DNA of 64,000 nt from Methanocaldococcus vulcanius M7 (lineage in GTDB: Archaea > AGJL01 > Methanococci > Methanococcales > Methanocaldococcaceae): positions 1,364,001-1,428,000 of the forward strand of contig NC_013407.1 in assembly GCF_000024625.1 (NCBI RefSeq), read 5' to 3'. This document shows, one piece after another, positions 48,577 to 56,985 of the stretch; position 1 is the first letter of the stretch, and each line of letters begins with the position of its first letter. A model generated the notes under the pieces. The model ran no database searches. It saw nothing but the letters and a program-made list of their open reading frames with translations, and was not told where the DNA came from. A program made the position numbers and the translations under genes.

Positions 48577-49752
48577 TTATTTTGCAGCAGATACAATTTT
48601 GATAATGTCATTATGCTTTAATTCATACTCTGCTCCAATTCTTATTTTCTTTTTGGCATCTATTGCATATATAAATTTATCTCCTAAGTCAGTATGTATT
48701 TTATAAGCTAAGTCCCTTGCTGTTGTTCCTTTTTTAACTATAAAAGCATCTGGAAGAACATTTCCCTCCTTATCTGAAAATTTGTTCTCGTCTTCAACAG
48801 GATATACTACGATCATATCAAGAAGGTCAAAGTATGCCCTATTTATGCACTCCTGTATTCCTGTCCCTCCATATTTCTTTAAAAAGTCCTTTATGTAGTT
48901 TAATGCTTTTTTCATTTGTTCATTTACTTTGCCTTCATCTATAATTTCAAAATCATTTCCTTTCCTTTTTATTATGCCAGCTTTTTCAGCTCTTTTTAAA
49001 GCAAGTTCTATCTCTGCCGATGTTGGTATAACGATATAATCCTTAAAATGATCTTTTAGACGTTTAATGTTTTTCTCTGCCTCGGGATGATCTGCTTTGT
49101 TTGCAGCGATAATCATTGGCTTGGATATTTTTCTTAATTTTCTTGCTAACTCCATCAGATCCTCGTTAGTCCATTTAATTGGACTCTCATCCATTCCCCT
49201 AATTGCTATCTTTATATCATCTTCACTTATGTTTAATCCACTCAATTGATCTTTTAATGCTTTAACAATATTTTTCTCTTGCTGGGCTCTTCTCGCTAAT
49301 TTATCCCAGTTTTTTGTTAAAATATTGTATATCCACATATCTATTTCATTTAATAAAAATTTTACATCTTCAACTGGATCATAATTATCTGTTGGATTAC
49401 CTTCCGCATCTGTTTTTCCTGAGGCATCTACGACTAAGATAAATGCATCTGCCTGTCTGAGATCATCTAAAAATTTGTTTCCCATTCCCTTTCCTTCATG
49501 AGCTCCAGGAACTAATCCAGCCACATCTATAACTTCCACTGGAATGTATCTAATCCCCTCAATACATTTTGAGTTTCTTGGATTGCAGTTAACTCCCAAC
49601 TCTCTACATGGGCAGGGGCTTGTTATATATGCAATACCTTTATTTGGTTGTATTGTTGTAAATGGATAGTTTCCAATTTCAGCGGGTTTTTCAGTTAGAG
49701 CGTTAAACATAGTGGATTTTCCAACGTTTGGTTTTCCAACTAAGCCGATCAT
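48577..49752 (-). CDS. OBG/YchF-type GTPase with TGS domain
   Basis: A 391-aa GTP-binding protein. G1 GKPNVGKST at residues 6-14, G3 DVAGLVPGAHEGKG near 75, G4 AANKADHPEA near 218. An inserted Cys cluster CPCRELGVNCNPRNSKC near 45-62 is typical of the archaeal/Ygr210 subgroup and may bind zinc. A C-terminal TGS domain ends in ELKHNDIIKIVS. It probably acts on ribosomes. ATG 49752 is preferred over TTG 49758 because GGTGATAAC then has good spacing. Confidence 0.9.
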   Translation of the reverse strand: MIGLVGKPNVGKSTMFNALTEKPAEIGNYPFTTIQPNKGIAYITSPCPCRELGVNCNPRNSKCIEGIRYIPVEVIDVAGLVPGAHEGKGMGNKFLDDLRQADAFILVVDASGKTDAEGNPTDNYDPVEDVKFLLNEIDMWIYNILTKNWDKLARRAQQEKNIVKALKDQLSGLNISEDDIKIAIRGMDESPIKWTNEDLMELARKLRKISKPMIIAANKADHPEAEKNIKRLKDHFKDYIVIPTSAEIELALKRAEKAGIIKRKGNDFEIIDEGKVNEQMKKALNYIKDFLKKYGGTGIQECINRAYFDLLDMIVVYPVEDENKFSDKEGNVLPDAFIVKKGTTARDLAYKIHTDLGDKFIYAIDAKKKIRIGAEYELKHNDIIKIVSAAK

Positions 49753-50082
49753 TGCCAAGTTATCACCAGTTATTATTAGTTATGATTAGGTTCTATGGCA
49801 AATTTTTAAATAGTATTTTTAAATAGTAATTACTAAACCATTAATCTTTTTTAGTTTTTATTTTACTTTTTTAATTTTAATTTTATTTAGTTTTTAATTG
49901 GGATTTATTTCAATATAGTGTTGTATTTATTAACTTTTGAGATTTTTAGTTTTAGTTTATACTTGCCTTCGTTGTGGAACTTGTTTATGTTTGATTGGGA
50001 GAATTTATTTAAAGTATAAATAAAATATTTATATGACTTTATTTAGTAATGATATTTAAAACCACATCCTCGGGTGAAACAG
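49753..50082. other. Divergent AT-rich intergenic region
   Basis: 330 bases without a gene. TATA-like TATTTATATGAC near 50027-50038 is probably the promoter of the small gene at 50083. Nothing else stands out. Confidence 0.4.
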
Positions 50083-50337
50083 ATGCCATCTCCAAAAATT
50101 CAAGAAATACTTAACGAGTTAGATAGTTTAATAAATAGAGAAAAGAAATATATCGAGTTGGTTGCCACTGTTGAGTATCTTCTTAACTTAATAGAACCTT
50201 CAAAAAGAGAAAAATTTAAGGAAGCGTTATATGATGCTGAAACAGTGGAAGATGTTCATGAACTTATAAAGGCAATAAAAATACAACTTGGAATACAGGG
50301 TTCAAGAAAGTATTTATTAACCTTGGGAGAACAGTAA
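50083..50337 (+). CDS. Small helical protein of unknown function
   Basis: An 84-aa, all-helical, charged protein (IQEILNELDSLINREKKYIE; EALYDAETVEDVHELIKAIK). No Cys, no membrane segment. The frame opens at GTG 50074, but GGGTGAAAC before ATG 50083 sets the start there. Divergent from the TGS GTPase. Not recognised. Confidence 0.6.
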   Translation: MPSPKIQEILNELDSLINREKKYIELVATVEYLLNLIEPSKREKFKEALYDAETVEDVHELIKAIKIQLGIQGSRKYLLTLGEQ

Positions 50338-50415
50338 ATTTTTTAAGATTTTAATTATTAAATTATTTTTATTTTATTTCTATTTTCATTTTTTAATTTT
50401 TACTTTTTTAGGATT

Positions 50416-50829
50416 TTATTCGGATATTGAGAGAAGTATCACTCCTAAAATTACAAGGGTTATTCCTATTATCTGAGTAGGGGTTAGTGTCTCTTTTAAA
50501 AACAAAATTGATAAAATTACAGTTATTGCAGGCCCTATTGACGATAAAGGGACAACAATACTTGCCTTTCCTTTATAAAGAGCATAATATAGTATCAAAG
50601 ATCCTAAAACCACTAATATTGCTGAGATTATTGCATAAATCAGAATTTTTTGATCAGTTATAATCACATTTCTATATTTCAATAATATGATTGAACACAT
50701 GATTATTCCCACTACATTAACAACAATCCACTGAAACATTGGATTTTTTTCACACACAATTTTCGCAAAAAAAGTTCCAATACCGTAAAACAAAGCTACC
50801 AAAAGACCGAGAATTATTGCAATATTCAT
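50416..50829 (-). CDS. Half-size EamA/DMT family transporter
   Basis: A 137-aa membrane protein with one EamA unit, four to five hydrophobic segments instead of the usual ten. VVNVVGIIMCSIILL, LYYALYKGKASIVVPLSSIG and SILFLKETLTPTQIIGITLV carry the family motif (the KE in SILFLKET). Half-size members work as homodimers. Substrate unknown. The binding site AGGGAGATA fits the ATG. Confidence 0.82.
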   Translation of the reverse strand: MNIAIILGLLVALFYGIGTFFAKIVCEKNPMFQWIVVNVVGIIMCSIILLKYRNVIITDQKILIYAIISAILVVLGSLILYYALYKGKASIVVPLSSIGPAITVILSILFLKETLTPTQIIGITLVILGVILLSISE

Positions 50830-51035
50830 TATCTCCCTGGTTAACCTTATTATAATTATTTTATAATTATTTTTTTTATTAATTTATTAATTCTTTTTTC
50901 TATTTTTACTTTTTATTTTTCGATAATCCTACTTCTAATTGCTCAATCAACTAAAAAGATAAAAAAGAGATAATAGTCAAAATATTCAAATATAACACAC
51001 TTATTATTACTGTTGCATACATGTATAAATCTTAT

Positions 51036-51890
51036 TTACTCTAATTTTTCAACGAAATTTTTCAAAAATTCTCTAAATTCTGGAAATTTCTCTACTCCAA
51101 TTTCCACATTTGCCTTTAACCATCCAAAAACATCTCCAATATCGTATCTTTTACAACTAATCTCCACTCCTAAAATATCTTCCTCTTTTAAAAGTAGATT
51201 CATTGCATCAGTTATTTGCACTTCTCCTCCCCTACCGACAGGCGTTTCTTTAATTTTTTCAAATATTTTCGGGGATAACAGATAAGCTCCTGTTATAATT
51301 AAGTTAGATGGGGCTTCTTCGATGTTTGGTTTTTCAACCATATTATTTATTTTGTAAATCCCCTCTTCTACTTCTTCTCCATCTATTACTCCATACTTGT
51401 GCACATCTTCCATTGGAACTCTTTCCAAAGCAATAACAGAACATCCATATTTTTTATGAACTTTTATTAGGTCTTTTACAATATTTTTTGAATAGATTGT
51501 ATCTCCCACCATTGCTATAAAGTATTCATCTCCAACGAACTCTTCTCCGTATAAAACAGCATCCCCTAAACCTTTCTGTTCTTTCTGTCTGACATAGAAA
51601 ATATTTCCCAAATTATCTATCTCTTTAATAATTTTGAGAAGATCTAACTTCCCTGATTTTTCCAATTTACATTCTAATTCATAATTTACGTCGAAATGGT
51701 TTTCTATTGCCTGTTTTCCTTTTCCAGTGATAAAGAGTATATCTTTTATGCCTACATCGACTAAATCTTCAACAACATACTGAACTATTGGCTTGTTAAC
51801 TACTGGAAGCATTTCTTTTGGTTGTGCTTTTGTTATGGGAAGGAGACGAGTTCCAAAACCCGCTACTGGAATTACCGCTTTTTTTACCAT
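51036..51890 (-). CDS. galU: UTP-glucose-1-phosphate uridylyltransferase
   Basis: Makes UDP-glucose from UTP and glucose 1-phosphate for glycan synthesis; 284 aa. The nucleotide loop AGFGTRLLPITKAQPKEMLP starts at residue 10. VEDLVDVGIKDILFITGKGK and FIAMVGDTIYS (catalytic Asp) follow, with EKPNIEEAPSNLIITGAYLL near 187. It is on the opposite strand to the Roadblock-V4R pair and divergent from it. Confidence 0.93.
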   Translation of the reverse strand: MVKKAVIPVAGFGTRLLPITKAQPKEMLPVVNKPIVQYVVEDLVDVGIKDILFITGKGKQAIENHFDVNYELECKLEKSGKLDLLKIIKEIDNLGNIFYVRQKEQKGLGDAVLYGEEFVGDEYFIAMVGDTIYSKNIVKDLIKVHKKYGCSVIALERVPMEDVHKYGVIDGEEVEEGIYKINNMVEKPNIEEAPSNLIITGAYLLSPKIFEKIKETPVGRGGEVQITDAMNLLLKEEDILGVEISCKRYDIGDVFGWLKANVEIGVEKFPEFREFLKNFVEKLE

Positions 51891-52112
51891 ATTATCACTT
51901 TAAATTTTCATTTTCTAATTTTTACCTTTAAATTTTTTAAATTATATTTTTTGAAATTATTAACCACATAATAATTTTTTGGGTATGAAGATATAAATAG
52001 GTTTTAGTTGTCTTTGTTGGAAATTTTATCATTATCATAATCCAATTTACTTTGTTATTTTATCTAAAAATCAGTTGTATTTACTTTTTTCCGCGAAAAA
52101 ACGCGAAAATTT

Positions 52113-52124
52113 CCCCCCCCCCCC
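52113..52124. repeat. Twelve-base C homopolymer
   Basis: An unbroken run of 12 C in very AT-rich DNA, 26 bases upstream of a TATA box and next to a CGCG inverted repeat. Such runs slip easily during replication and can change promoter spacing; sequencing error in its exact length is possible. Confidence 0.9.
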
Positions 52125-52150
52125 AAAAATAACGAAATCCGTTCGAAAAA

Positions 52151-52159
52151 TATTTATAT
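52151..52159 (+). promoter_or_regulatory. TATA box of the Roadblock-V4R pair
   Basis: TATTTATAT preceded by the A-rich TTCGAAAAA, 59 bases before the ATG at 52210. This fits an archaeal promoter with a start near 52184. Confidence 0.5.
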
Positions 52160-52209
52160 CAATAACCATAACAATATAAAAGTAAATAAAACAAAATTTA
52201 GGTGAAATT

Positions 52210-52521
52210 ATGAATGAAGAGATCAATAACTTACTAAATGTTGAAGGGGTAGAAGGGGTTATTCTCACGTCAAAAGATGGGCTATTCATAAAAGGAAATG
52301 TTGAAAAAGTGAATGAGGACGTTGTTTCTGCCATAATAAGTGCAATTATTGGAGGGGCTGGAGAATTAGGAAATGTGATTAATGATAACGTGAAGTATGT
52401 AATTATAGGTGGGGATTCGTCAAAAATAATGTTATTTAACTGCGGAGAAAAAATTGTAGGCGTTATTGGTAATGTTCTGTTAGAGGATATTAAAGACAAG
52501 GTTTTAACATTATTCTCTTAA
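52210..52521 (+). CDS. Roadblock/LC7-domain protein
   Basis: A 103-aa single-domain Roadblock/LC7 protein: VEGVILTSKDGLFIKGN at the start, a central helix (DVVSAIISAIIGGAGELGNV), then strands (VKYVIIGG; SKIMLFNCG) and a last helix. Roadblock proteins form dimers that bind or regulate small Ras-like GTPases (MglB type). No such GTPase gene is next to it. AGGTGAAATT precedes the ATG. The V4R gene follows after 35 bases, so both are probably one operon. Confidence 0.8.
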   Translation: MNEEINNLLNVEGVEGVILTSKDGLFIKGNVEKVNEDVVSAIISAIIGGAGELGNVINDNVKYVIIGGDSSKIMLFNCGEKIVGVIGNVLLEDIKDKVLTLFS

Positions 52522-52556
52522 ACTTATTTATTAATTAATTTTAATAGAGGGATATT

Positions 52557-52997
52557 ATGGAGAAGATCTTTCCTGAAATATTGGAGGTTATAAGAGATGA
52601 AAATAAGTTAAAAAATGCTAAAAAAATTCCAATTCCTTATTTTGGACTAATGGCCATTGAATTAATAGATACTGTAAAAGAACTTAACTCTGAAATATCT
52701 CTTTATGAAATTGGATATAAATTCGGAAAACTAATGTCTCCCAATAGTTTAGACGAATTAGTTAAATTATTCAGATTAATGAATTTTGGAGAATTAAAGA
52801 TCGATTTAGAGAGAAGAATAATTGAACACTACTCTCCACCATATAACAAAAAATGCAGTGAACCGATACACGATTTTATTGCTGGAATATTAGCAGGAGC
52901 TCTAAAAAACATATTTTCAAAAAATAATGTTGTAAAAGAAATAAAATGCACGAGTATAGGAGAAGAAAAATGCGTGTATGAAATACTATTTTTTTGA
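52557..52997 (+). CDS. V4R-domain protein (copy 2)
   Basis: A 146-aa paralogue of the protein at 32978: both start MEKIF, share IPYFGL after residue 25, a conserved LFRLMNFGELK / LFELMNFGELE block, EPIHDFI(A/G)G(I/V)LAG, and a terminal C-x(7)-C pair (CTSIGEEKC here, CVCQGKSRC there). V4R domains bind small hydrophobic ligands or metals. Here it follows a Roadblock gene, whereas copy 1 stands alone. V4R and Roadblock/longin domains both occur in eukaryotic TRAPP-like trafficking complexes, so a two-part sensor or GTPase regulator is a fair hypothesis. Confidence 0.75.
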   Translation: MEKIFPEILEVIRDENKLKNAKKIPIPYFGLMAIELIDTVKELNSEISLYEIGYKFGKLMSPNSLDELVKLFRLMNFGELKIDLERRIIEHYSPPYNKKCSEPIHDFIAGILAGALKNIFSKNNVVKEIKCTSIGEEKCVYEILFF

Positions 52998-53441
52998 ATA
53001 GACATTGATCGTTAGCAGAACCATACAAATAATTATAAATTCTAAATATATAAATACAAAGCATCATCTCATTTTATATATTATTTTTCTGATAAATTAC
53101 TATTGCTGATCGTAGATTTATTCTATTAACGCTACATCCCACTATTATTTTTTTAGACAATCCAATATAAAAATCAACAGTTGAAAATTAACAGGTGGAT
53201 ATAGTAGGTTGATAGACATTAAAATTTTAATAGATAGAATAATTTTAATAACAAAAAATAATAAAAAATATTTAAAACAAATATTAAAATAAAAAAATTG
53301 AAATAAAAATAAATTATCAAAAAATTATCAAAATAAATTAAGATTGGCACATAAAAACCATTATAAAAATTTTTAAATGTGAAATCTTCAAAGTAAATTA
53401 ACAACAATAACATTAGATTAAAAGAGTTTTGGGGGATGTTA
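52998..53441. other. AT-rich region upstream of the phosphorylase-like gene
   Basis: 444 bases, no gene; open frames here are low-complexity A/T. TATA-like CATTATAAAAATTTTT near 53360 is the likely promoter of the downstream gene. The GC content is lowest at 53220-53340. Confidence 0.45.
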
Positions 53442-55001
53442 ATGAAACCAACTGCTTATTTTTGTATGGAATTTGCAATCCATCAACCTTTAAAAACATA
53501 TGCAGGAGGTCTTGGATTCTTGGCAGGATCTCATTTTAGGGCTGCAAAACGGTTAAACCAACCACTTGTAGGGGTTTCAATACTTTGGAGTTATGGATAC
53601 TACGATCAAGTTAGGGATTGCGAAGCAAAAATGAAAGTAGAATATATAAGAAAATACTATGACTTTTTAGAAGATATTAAATTAAAAGTGCCTGTAATTA
53701 TAAATAATAACACCGTCTGGGTTAAAGCGTATAAATTGGAAGAAGATGTTTTTGGAACGTGTCCAATATATTTTTTAACAACAGATATTCCTGAAAATGA
53801 CGATTTTTCAAGAACAATAACTCACAAATTATATGATGCAAACAACATCCTTCACATAGCCCAACAGATAGTTTTGGGGGTAGGGGGTTATAAAGTCATA
53901 AAAGAGTGTGAAAACGTAAAAATATATCATATGAATGAACCACATCCCCTTCCACTGATCTTCAAGATGATCGAGGACTATGGGTTAGAGTATACAAGAG
54001 AACATGCGGTTTTTACAACCCACACACCACTTCCAGAGGGAAATGAAACTCAGGATATAAATTTATTGAAGTCAATGGGATTCTTTGGAAATGTCGATCC
54101 CTCCTTAGCTGAAAAATTAGGAGGAAATCCTTTTAACTATACTGTCTGTGCTTTAAGAACATGTAAAAGAGCAAACGCTGTTTCTAAAAAACATAAAGAG
54201 GTCTGCGACAAGATGTGGAGTTGGGTTAAGGATAGATGTGAAATCGTGGCAATAACAAACGCTCAAGATAAATATTACTGGCAAGATCCAATAATAAGAG
54301 ATGCAGCGAAAAGATACGACATAGATACATTAAGAGAAAGAAAAATGGAGTTGAAAGAGATACTTTTTGAAGAAGTGGCAGATCAGACCGGAAAGATCTT
54401 TAAAAAGGATCGACTAACTGTTGTATGGGCAAGAAGATTTACTGCATACAAGAGGCCATATATTCTACTTCATGATGAGATGAGATTGTTAGAACTCCTT
54501 AAAAAGAAAAAGATACAAGTCATTTGGGCTGGAAAGCCACATCCAAACGATTGTAATATGATCGCTACATTTAATTGGATCGTCTCAAAAACACGTGATA
54601 TGAAAGGAGCTACCATATTAACTGGCTATGAGTTAAAGTTAAGTAAGATGCTGAAACAGGGATCAGATATTTGGTTAAACACTCCAAAACTGAATCATGA
54701 AGCATCTGGAACCTCAGGAATGACTGCCTCAATGAATGCCTCAATCCACGCAAGCACGTTAGATGGTTGGCATGTTGAATGGGCTAAAATGTATCCTGAC
54801 GATAGTTTTACAATAGGAGACGGTGTTAGAGATGATGACAACTACGTTGCTAACTGCATATACAACCTATTAGATGAGGTATCAGATTTTTACGATACCG
54901 AGAAGTGGTGGATGAAGGCATGCAACTGTGTCAATCACATAGTTGAATATTTCGACGCTGAAAGAATGGTAAAAGAGTATGCTGAAAAATTATATCAATA
55001 G
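53442..55001 (+). CDS. GT35 alpha-glucan phosphorylase-like protein without the PLP lysine
   Basis: A 519-aa protein of the short GT35 group. Similar parts: TAYFCMEFAIHQPLKTYAGG at the N-terminus, YHMNEPHPLPLI near residue 166, FTTHTPLPEGNE near 190, VVWARRFTAYKRPYIL near 328, IWAGKPHPND near 366, and NHEASGTSGMTASMNASIH near 418. In true phosphorylases the last block contains GxK, where Lys holds pyridoxal phosphate. Here it reads GMT, with Thr428 (codon ACT at 54723) in that place. It is therefore either not PLP-dependent or not a phosphorylase. ATG 53442 follows GGGGGATGTTA. Confidence 0.8.
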   Translation: MKPTAYFCMEFAIHQPLKTYAGGLGFLAGSHFRAAKRLNQPLVGVSILWSYGYYDQVRDCEAKMKVEYIRKYYDFLEDIKLKVPVIINNNTVWVKAYKLEEDVFGTCPIYFLTTDIPENDDFSRTITHKLYDANNILHIAQQIVLGVGGYKVIKECENVKIYHMNEPHPLPLIFKMIEDYGLEYTREHAVFTTHTPLPEGNETQDINLLKSMGFFGNVDPSLAEKLGGNPFNYTVCALRTCKRANAVSKKHKEVCDKMWSWVKDRCEIVAITNAQDKYYWQDPIIRDAAKRYDIDTLRERKMELKEILFEEVADQTGKIFKKDRLTVVWARRFTAYKRPYILLHDEMRLLELLKKKKIQVIWAGKPHPNDCNMIATFNWIVSKTRDMKGATILTGYELKLSKMLKQGSDIWLNTPKLNHEASGTSGMTASMNASIHASTLDGWHVEWAKMYPDDSFTIGDGVRDDDNYVANCIYNLLDEVSDFYDTEKWWMKACNCVNHIVEYFDAERMVKEYAEKLYQ

Positions 55002-55117
55002 GGGTGGTAAAAATTTTCAAAAAACTACATATGTTATTTTTTACGGACTTAAAGATTAATCCTAAAAGAATCTCTTTAAACTAAACATACTAATATTTAA
55101 ATATAATAAAACAAAAA

Positions 55118-55339
55118 TTAGGATATTGCTTCCCTTGCTATTTTCCCAGATATGTTTCTACTGGCTTCTAATAGGTTTGACGTGGAATTGTTGGAATATG
55201 TCTGTAAATATTTTACGCCAACTATTTCGTTTTTAAAATATATTATTGAGATTAAAGTTGCAATAATTACTGAGGAAAGAACTAATATTGCCAATTCAGT
55301 TGACACCTGAGCTTTTTTTGAAAAAATTTTATTAGACAT
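55118..55339 (-). CDS. Class III signal peptide pilin-like protein
   Basis: A 73-aa small pilin-like protein: short basic leader (SNKIFSKKA), then QVSTELAIL and a hydrophobic stretch (ILVLSSVIIATLISIIYF). This QxSxExxxL signature is the class III signal peptide cut by the EppA-type prepilin peptidase, before the Gln. Little remains after the helix, as in minor pilins. It is the third of three similar genes in a row on this strand. ATG 55339 is chosen because GGGATGACC then lies upstream. Confidence 0.8.
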   Translation of the reverse strand: MSNKIFSKKAQVSTELAILVLSSVIIATLISIIYFKNEIVGVKYLQTYSNNSTSNLLEASRNISGKIAREAIS

Positions 55340-55409
55340 GGTCATCCCTTGACGGTCAAATAAAATAATTTATATCATAAATCTCATGCAATATCTAAAA
55401 ATATTTGAA

Positions 55410-55634
55410 TTATGAAACCAACTTACTTATATTACTACTTATGTTCTCTGCAGCTTCCCCTAATGTTGTAACTGTTTTATTTGCTTTTTCTCCAGCAGTT
55501 GTTGAACTGCTTTTTATGTTTTTTACGTAGTAGTATCCTGCGATAACTGCAACTAACACTGCCGCTGCTACTAAGATACCTACTTCCATTGATAACTGTC
55601 CTTTTTTTGACATTATCTTTTTTAATATTTTCAT
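55410..55634 (-). CDS. Class III signal peptide pilin-like protein
   Basis: A 74-aa small pilin: leader MKILKKIMSKKG, then QLSMEVGILVAAAVLVAVIA, then a short polar Ser/Thr/Asn-rich tail with possible N-glycosylation sites (NKT, NIS). It has the class III signal signature. Its Ser/Thr-rich mature part looks like a major pilin subunit of the methanogen type IV pilus. GGTGATAGTAT precedes the ATG. Signal and order suggest a common pilus with its two neighbours. Confidence 0.85.
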   Translation of the reverse strand: MKILKKIMSKKGQLSMEVGILVAAAVLVAVIAGYYYVKNIKSSSTTAGEKANKTVTTLGEAAENISSNISKLVS

Positions 55635-55812
55635 ATACTATCACCTTCTATGTTCTGTATAGGTGTTATATCTTCATGTTTATATTTCATAAATTTTTAG
55701 TATAAATATTTTTGCGATACTCTGCGATGCAAAGAGTTTAAATAACCATATATTGGCAATTTTTTGCAGTTATTTTATTTGTTAAATAAAAATCTTAAAT
55801 TTTTAATAATTT

Positions 55813-56037
55813 TTAAGTTTTATTCAACATTTGAAGATATTTAGCAGAGTTGTTGTTTGTCGTATTTATAAAATGCTCTGCTTTTTTTCCACTGCTTCCC
55901 ACTCCTTCCCCAAATTTTTTCCCATATCTTACCATATAGTACGCCATGATTATTGCAATAAGTGAGGCAGAAGCAACAATCATTGCTAACTCCATCGACA
56001 ACTGTCCCTTTTTTGAAAATAATTTTTTGGATGTCAT
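55813..56037 (-). CDS. Class III signal peptide pilin-like protein
   Basis: A 74-aa pilin-like protein: KKLFSKKG leader, QLSMELAMIVASASLIAIIM, then a polar tail with NTTNNNS. Same signature and spacing as the next gene. The frame is open to 56046, but GAGATGATCAAC before ATG 56037 is the better start. Pseudopilin or minor-pilin roles are equally possible. Confidence 0.8.
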   Translation of the reverse strand: MTSKKLFSKKGQLSMELAMIVASASLIAIIMAYYMVRYGKKFGEGVGSSGKKAEHFINTTNNNSAKYLQMLNKT

Positions 56038-56151
56038 GTTGATCATCTCACAACAATCTTTAAATAATATTACAAACAGTAATAAAGTAAAAATAAGTTT
56101 AACAATAATAATATGGGGTTTAAGAAGATTTAATTGCTATTTTTTAATACA

Positions 56152-56430
56152 TTAACTTTCTATATTTTTTGATAATTGTAAAATTTCATATATATAATTT
56201 TTGAAAGCTGTCCTTCCCTTTTCTGTAATTTTTATTATTGTTTTAATTTTACCTTTTATTAATGACTTCTTTGTCTCTATGAATCCGATCTCTTCTAATT
56301 TTTTTAAATGATGCTCTAAATTACCATCTGTCAAATTTAACTTTTCTTTCAAATAACTAAATTCACAATACTCCAATCCATACAACAAAGCCAATATTTT
56401 AACCCTAACAACGGAGTTGAACACTTTCAT
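56152..56430 (-). CDS. Winged-helix transcription regulator (ArsR/HTH_34-like)
   Basis: A 92-aa winged-helix protein: VVRVKILALLYGLEYCEFS as the first helix, YLKEKLNLTDGNLEHHLKKL as the helix-turn-helix, and GFIETKKSLIKGKIKTIIKI as the wing. It lies ten bases downstream of a membrane-protein gene on the same strand. Such regulator and membrane partner pairs are frequent in methanogens, with the partner probably modulating the regulator. The target is unknown; the pilin cluster next to it is one candidate. Confidence 0.8.
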   Translation of the reverse strand: MKVFNSVVRVKILALLYGLEYCEFSYLKEKLNLTDGNLEHHLKKLEEIGFIETKKSLIKGKIKTIIKITEKGRTAFKNYIYEILQLSKNIES

Positions 56431-56440
56431 AATTCCACAT

Positions 56441-56968
56441 TTAGTCCTTACATATTAAAAAGCATAGAGCAACTAAAAACTGAACTAAGGCAAAGATCAG
56501 AAATTGATATTCGTTGAATATAAACATCGGAATTGATGAAATCATCATTAACAATCCCAAAATCTTTCTCTTTTTAGATTTAAATAAAATACCATCAATA
56601 ATAAGTAAAAAGCCAAAAATTCCCGCAATTGAAACTCCCAGAATTCTTGGATAAGTGTATAATGTAATAATCGAAGAGAGAATAACTGCAATAATTCCAT
56701 ATTTTACAATCTCTTCAAATATCTTATCAAAATAGCACTTTGTTTTTTTATAGAGTTTTCTCTGTCTCACTACCAATATTATTCCCACAACTAACAATAA
56801 AGATACAACAAACAGTATGTTAAAGTTCCAGACCTTCATCGATATATACATCAGAATAAATATTAATGAACTCAAAAAATATGAAACAAAATATGCCTTA
56901 TTTTTGTAATCCCCATCTTCTGATTTATAACTTTCTTCAACTAACTCTAAAATTTCTTTTGCGTCCAT
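56441..56968 (-). CDS. Membrane protein paired with the winged-helix regulator
   Basis: A 175-aa protein with a short charged head (MDAKEILELVEESYKSEDGD) and five to six hydrophobic segments (FVSYFLSSLIFILMYISMKV; ILFVVSLLLVVGIILVV; YGIIAVILSSIITLY; ISIAGIFGFLLIIDGI-like; FNEYQFLIFALVQFLVALCF). No motif recognised. It is upstream of, and co-oriented with, the HTH gene. ATG 56968 follows GGGGGAGAGC; the frame extends to 56980. Possibly controls the regulator by sequestration at the membrane. Confidence 0.65.
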   Translation of the reverse strand: MDAKEILELVEESYKSEDGDYKNKAYFVSYFLSSLIFILMYISMKVWNFNILFVVSLLLVVGIILVVRQRKLYKKTKCYFDKIFEEIVKYGIIAVILSSIITLYTYPRILGVSIAGIFGFLLIIDGILFKSKKRKILGLLMMISSIPMFIFNEYQFLIFALVQFLVALCFLICKD

Positions 56969-56985
56969 GCTCTCCCCCAAAAAAA

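Larger units (their letters stand above)
51891..52209. other. Divergent region with poly-C tract upstream of the Roadblock gene
   Basis: 319 bases without a gene, separating galU from the Roadblock-V4R pair. CGCG-AAAAAA-CGCG (52092-52105) and a run of 12 C (52113-52124) lie upstream of a TATA box (TATTTATAT, 52151-52159). The minus-strand frame that crosses this area from 52071 into the Roadblock gene is a shadow. Confidence 0.55.

Noticed and set aside
52071-52499. 142-aa minus-strand frame opposite the Roadblock gene
   Set aside because: Shadow of the Roadblock gene; its C-terminus crosses the poly-C tract as GGGG. The plus-strand gene has promoter and binding site.
53219-53413. 64-aa minus-strand frame in the AT-rich gap
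   Set aside because: Phe, Tyr, Ile and Leu only, without charged pattern; typical of pure A/T DNA.
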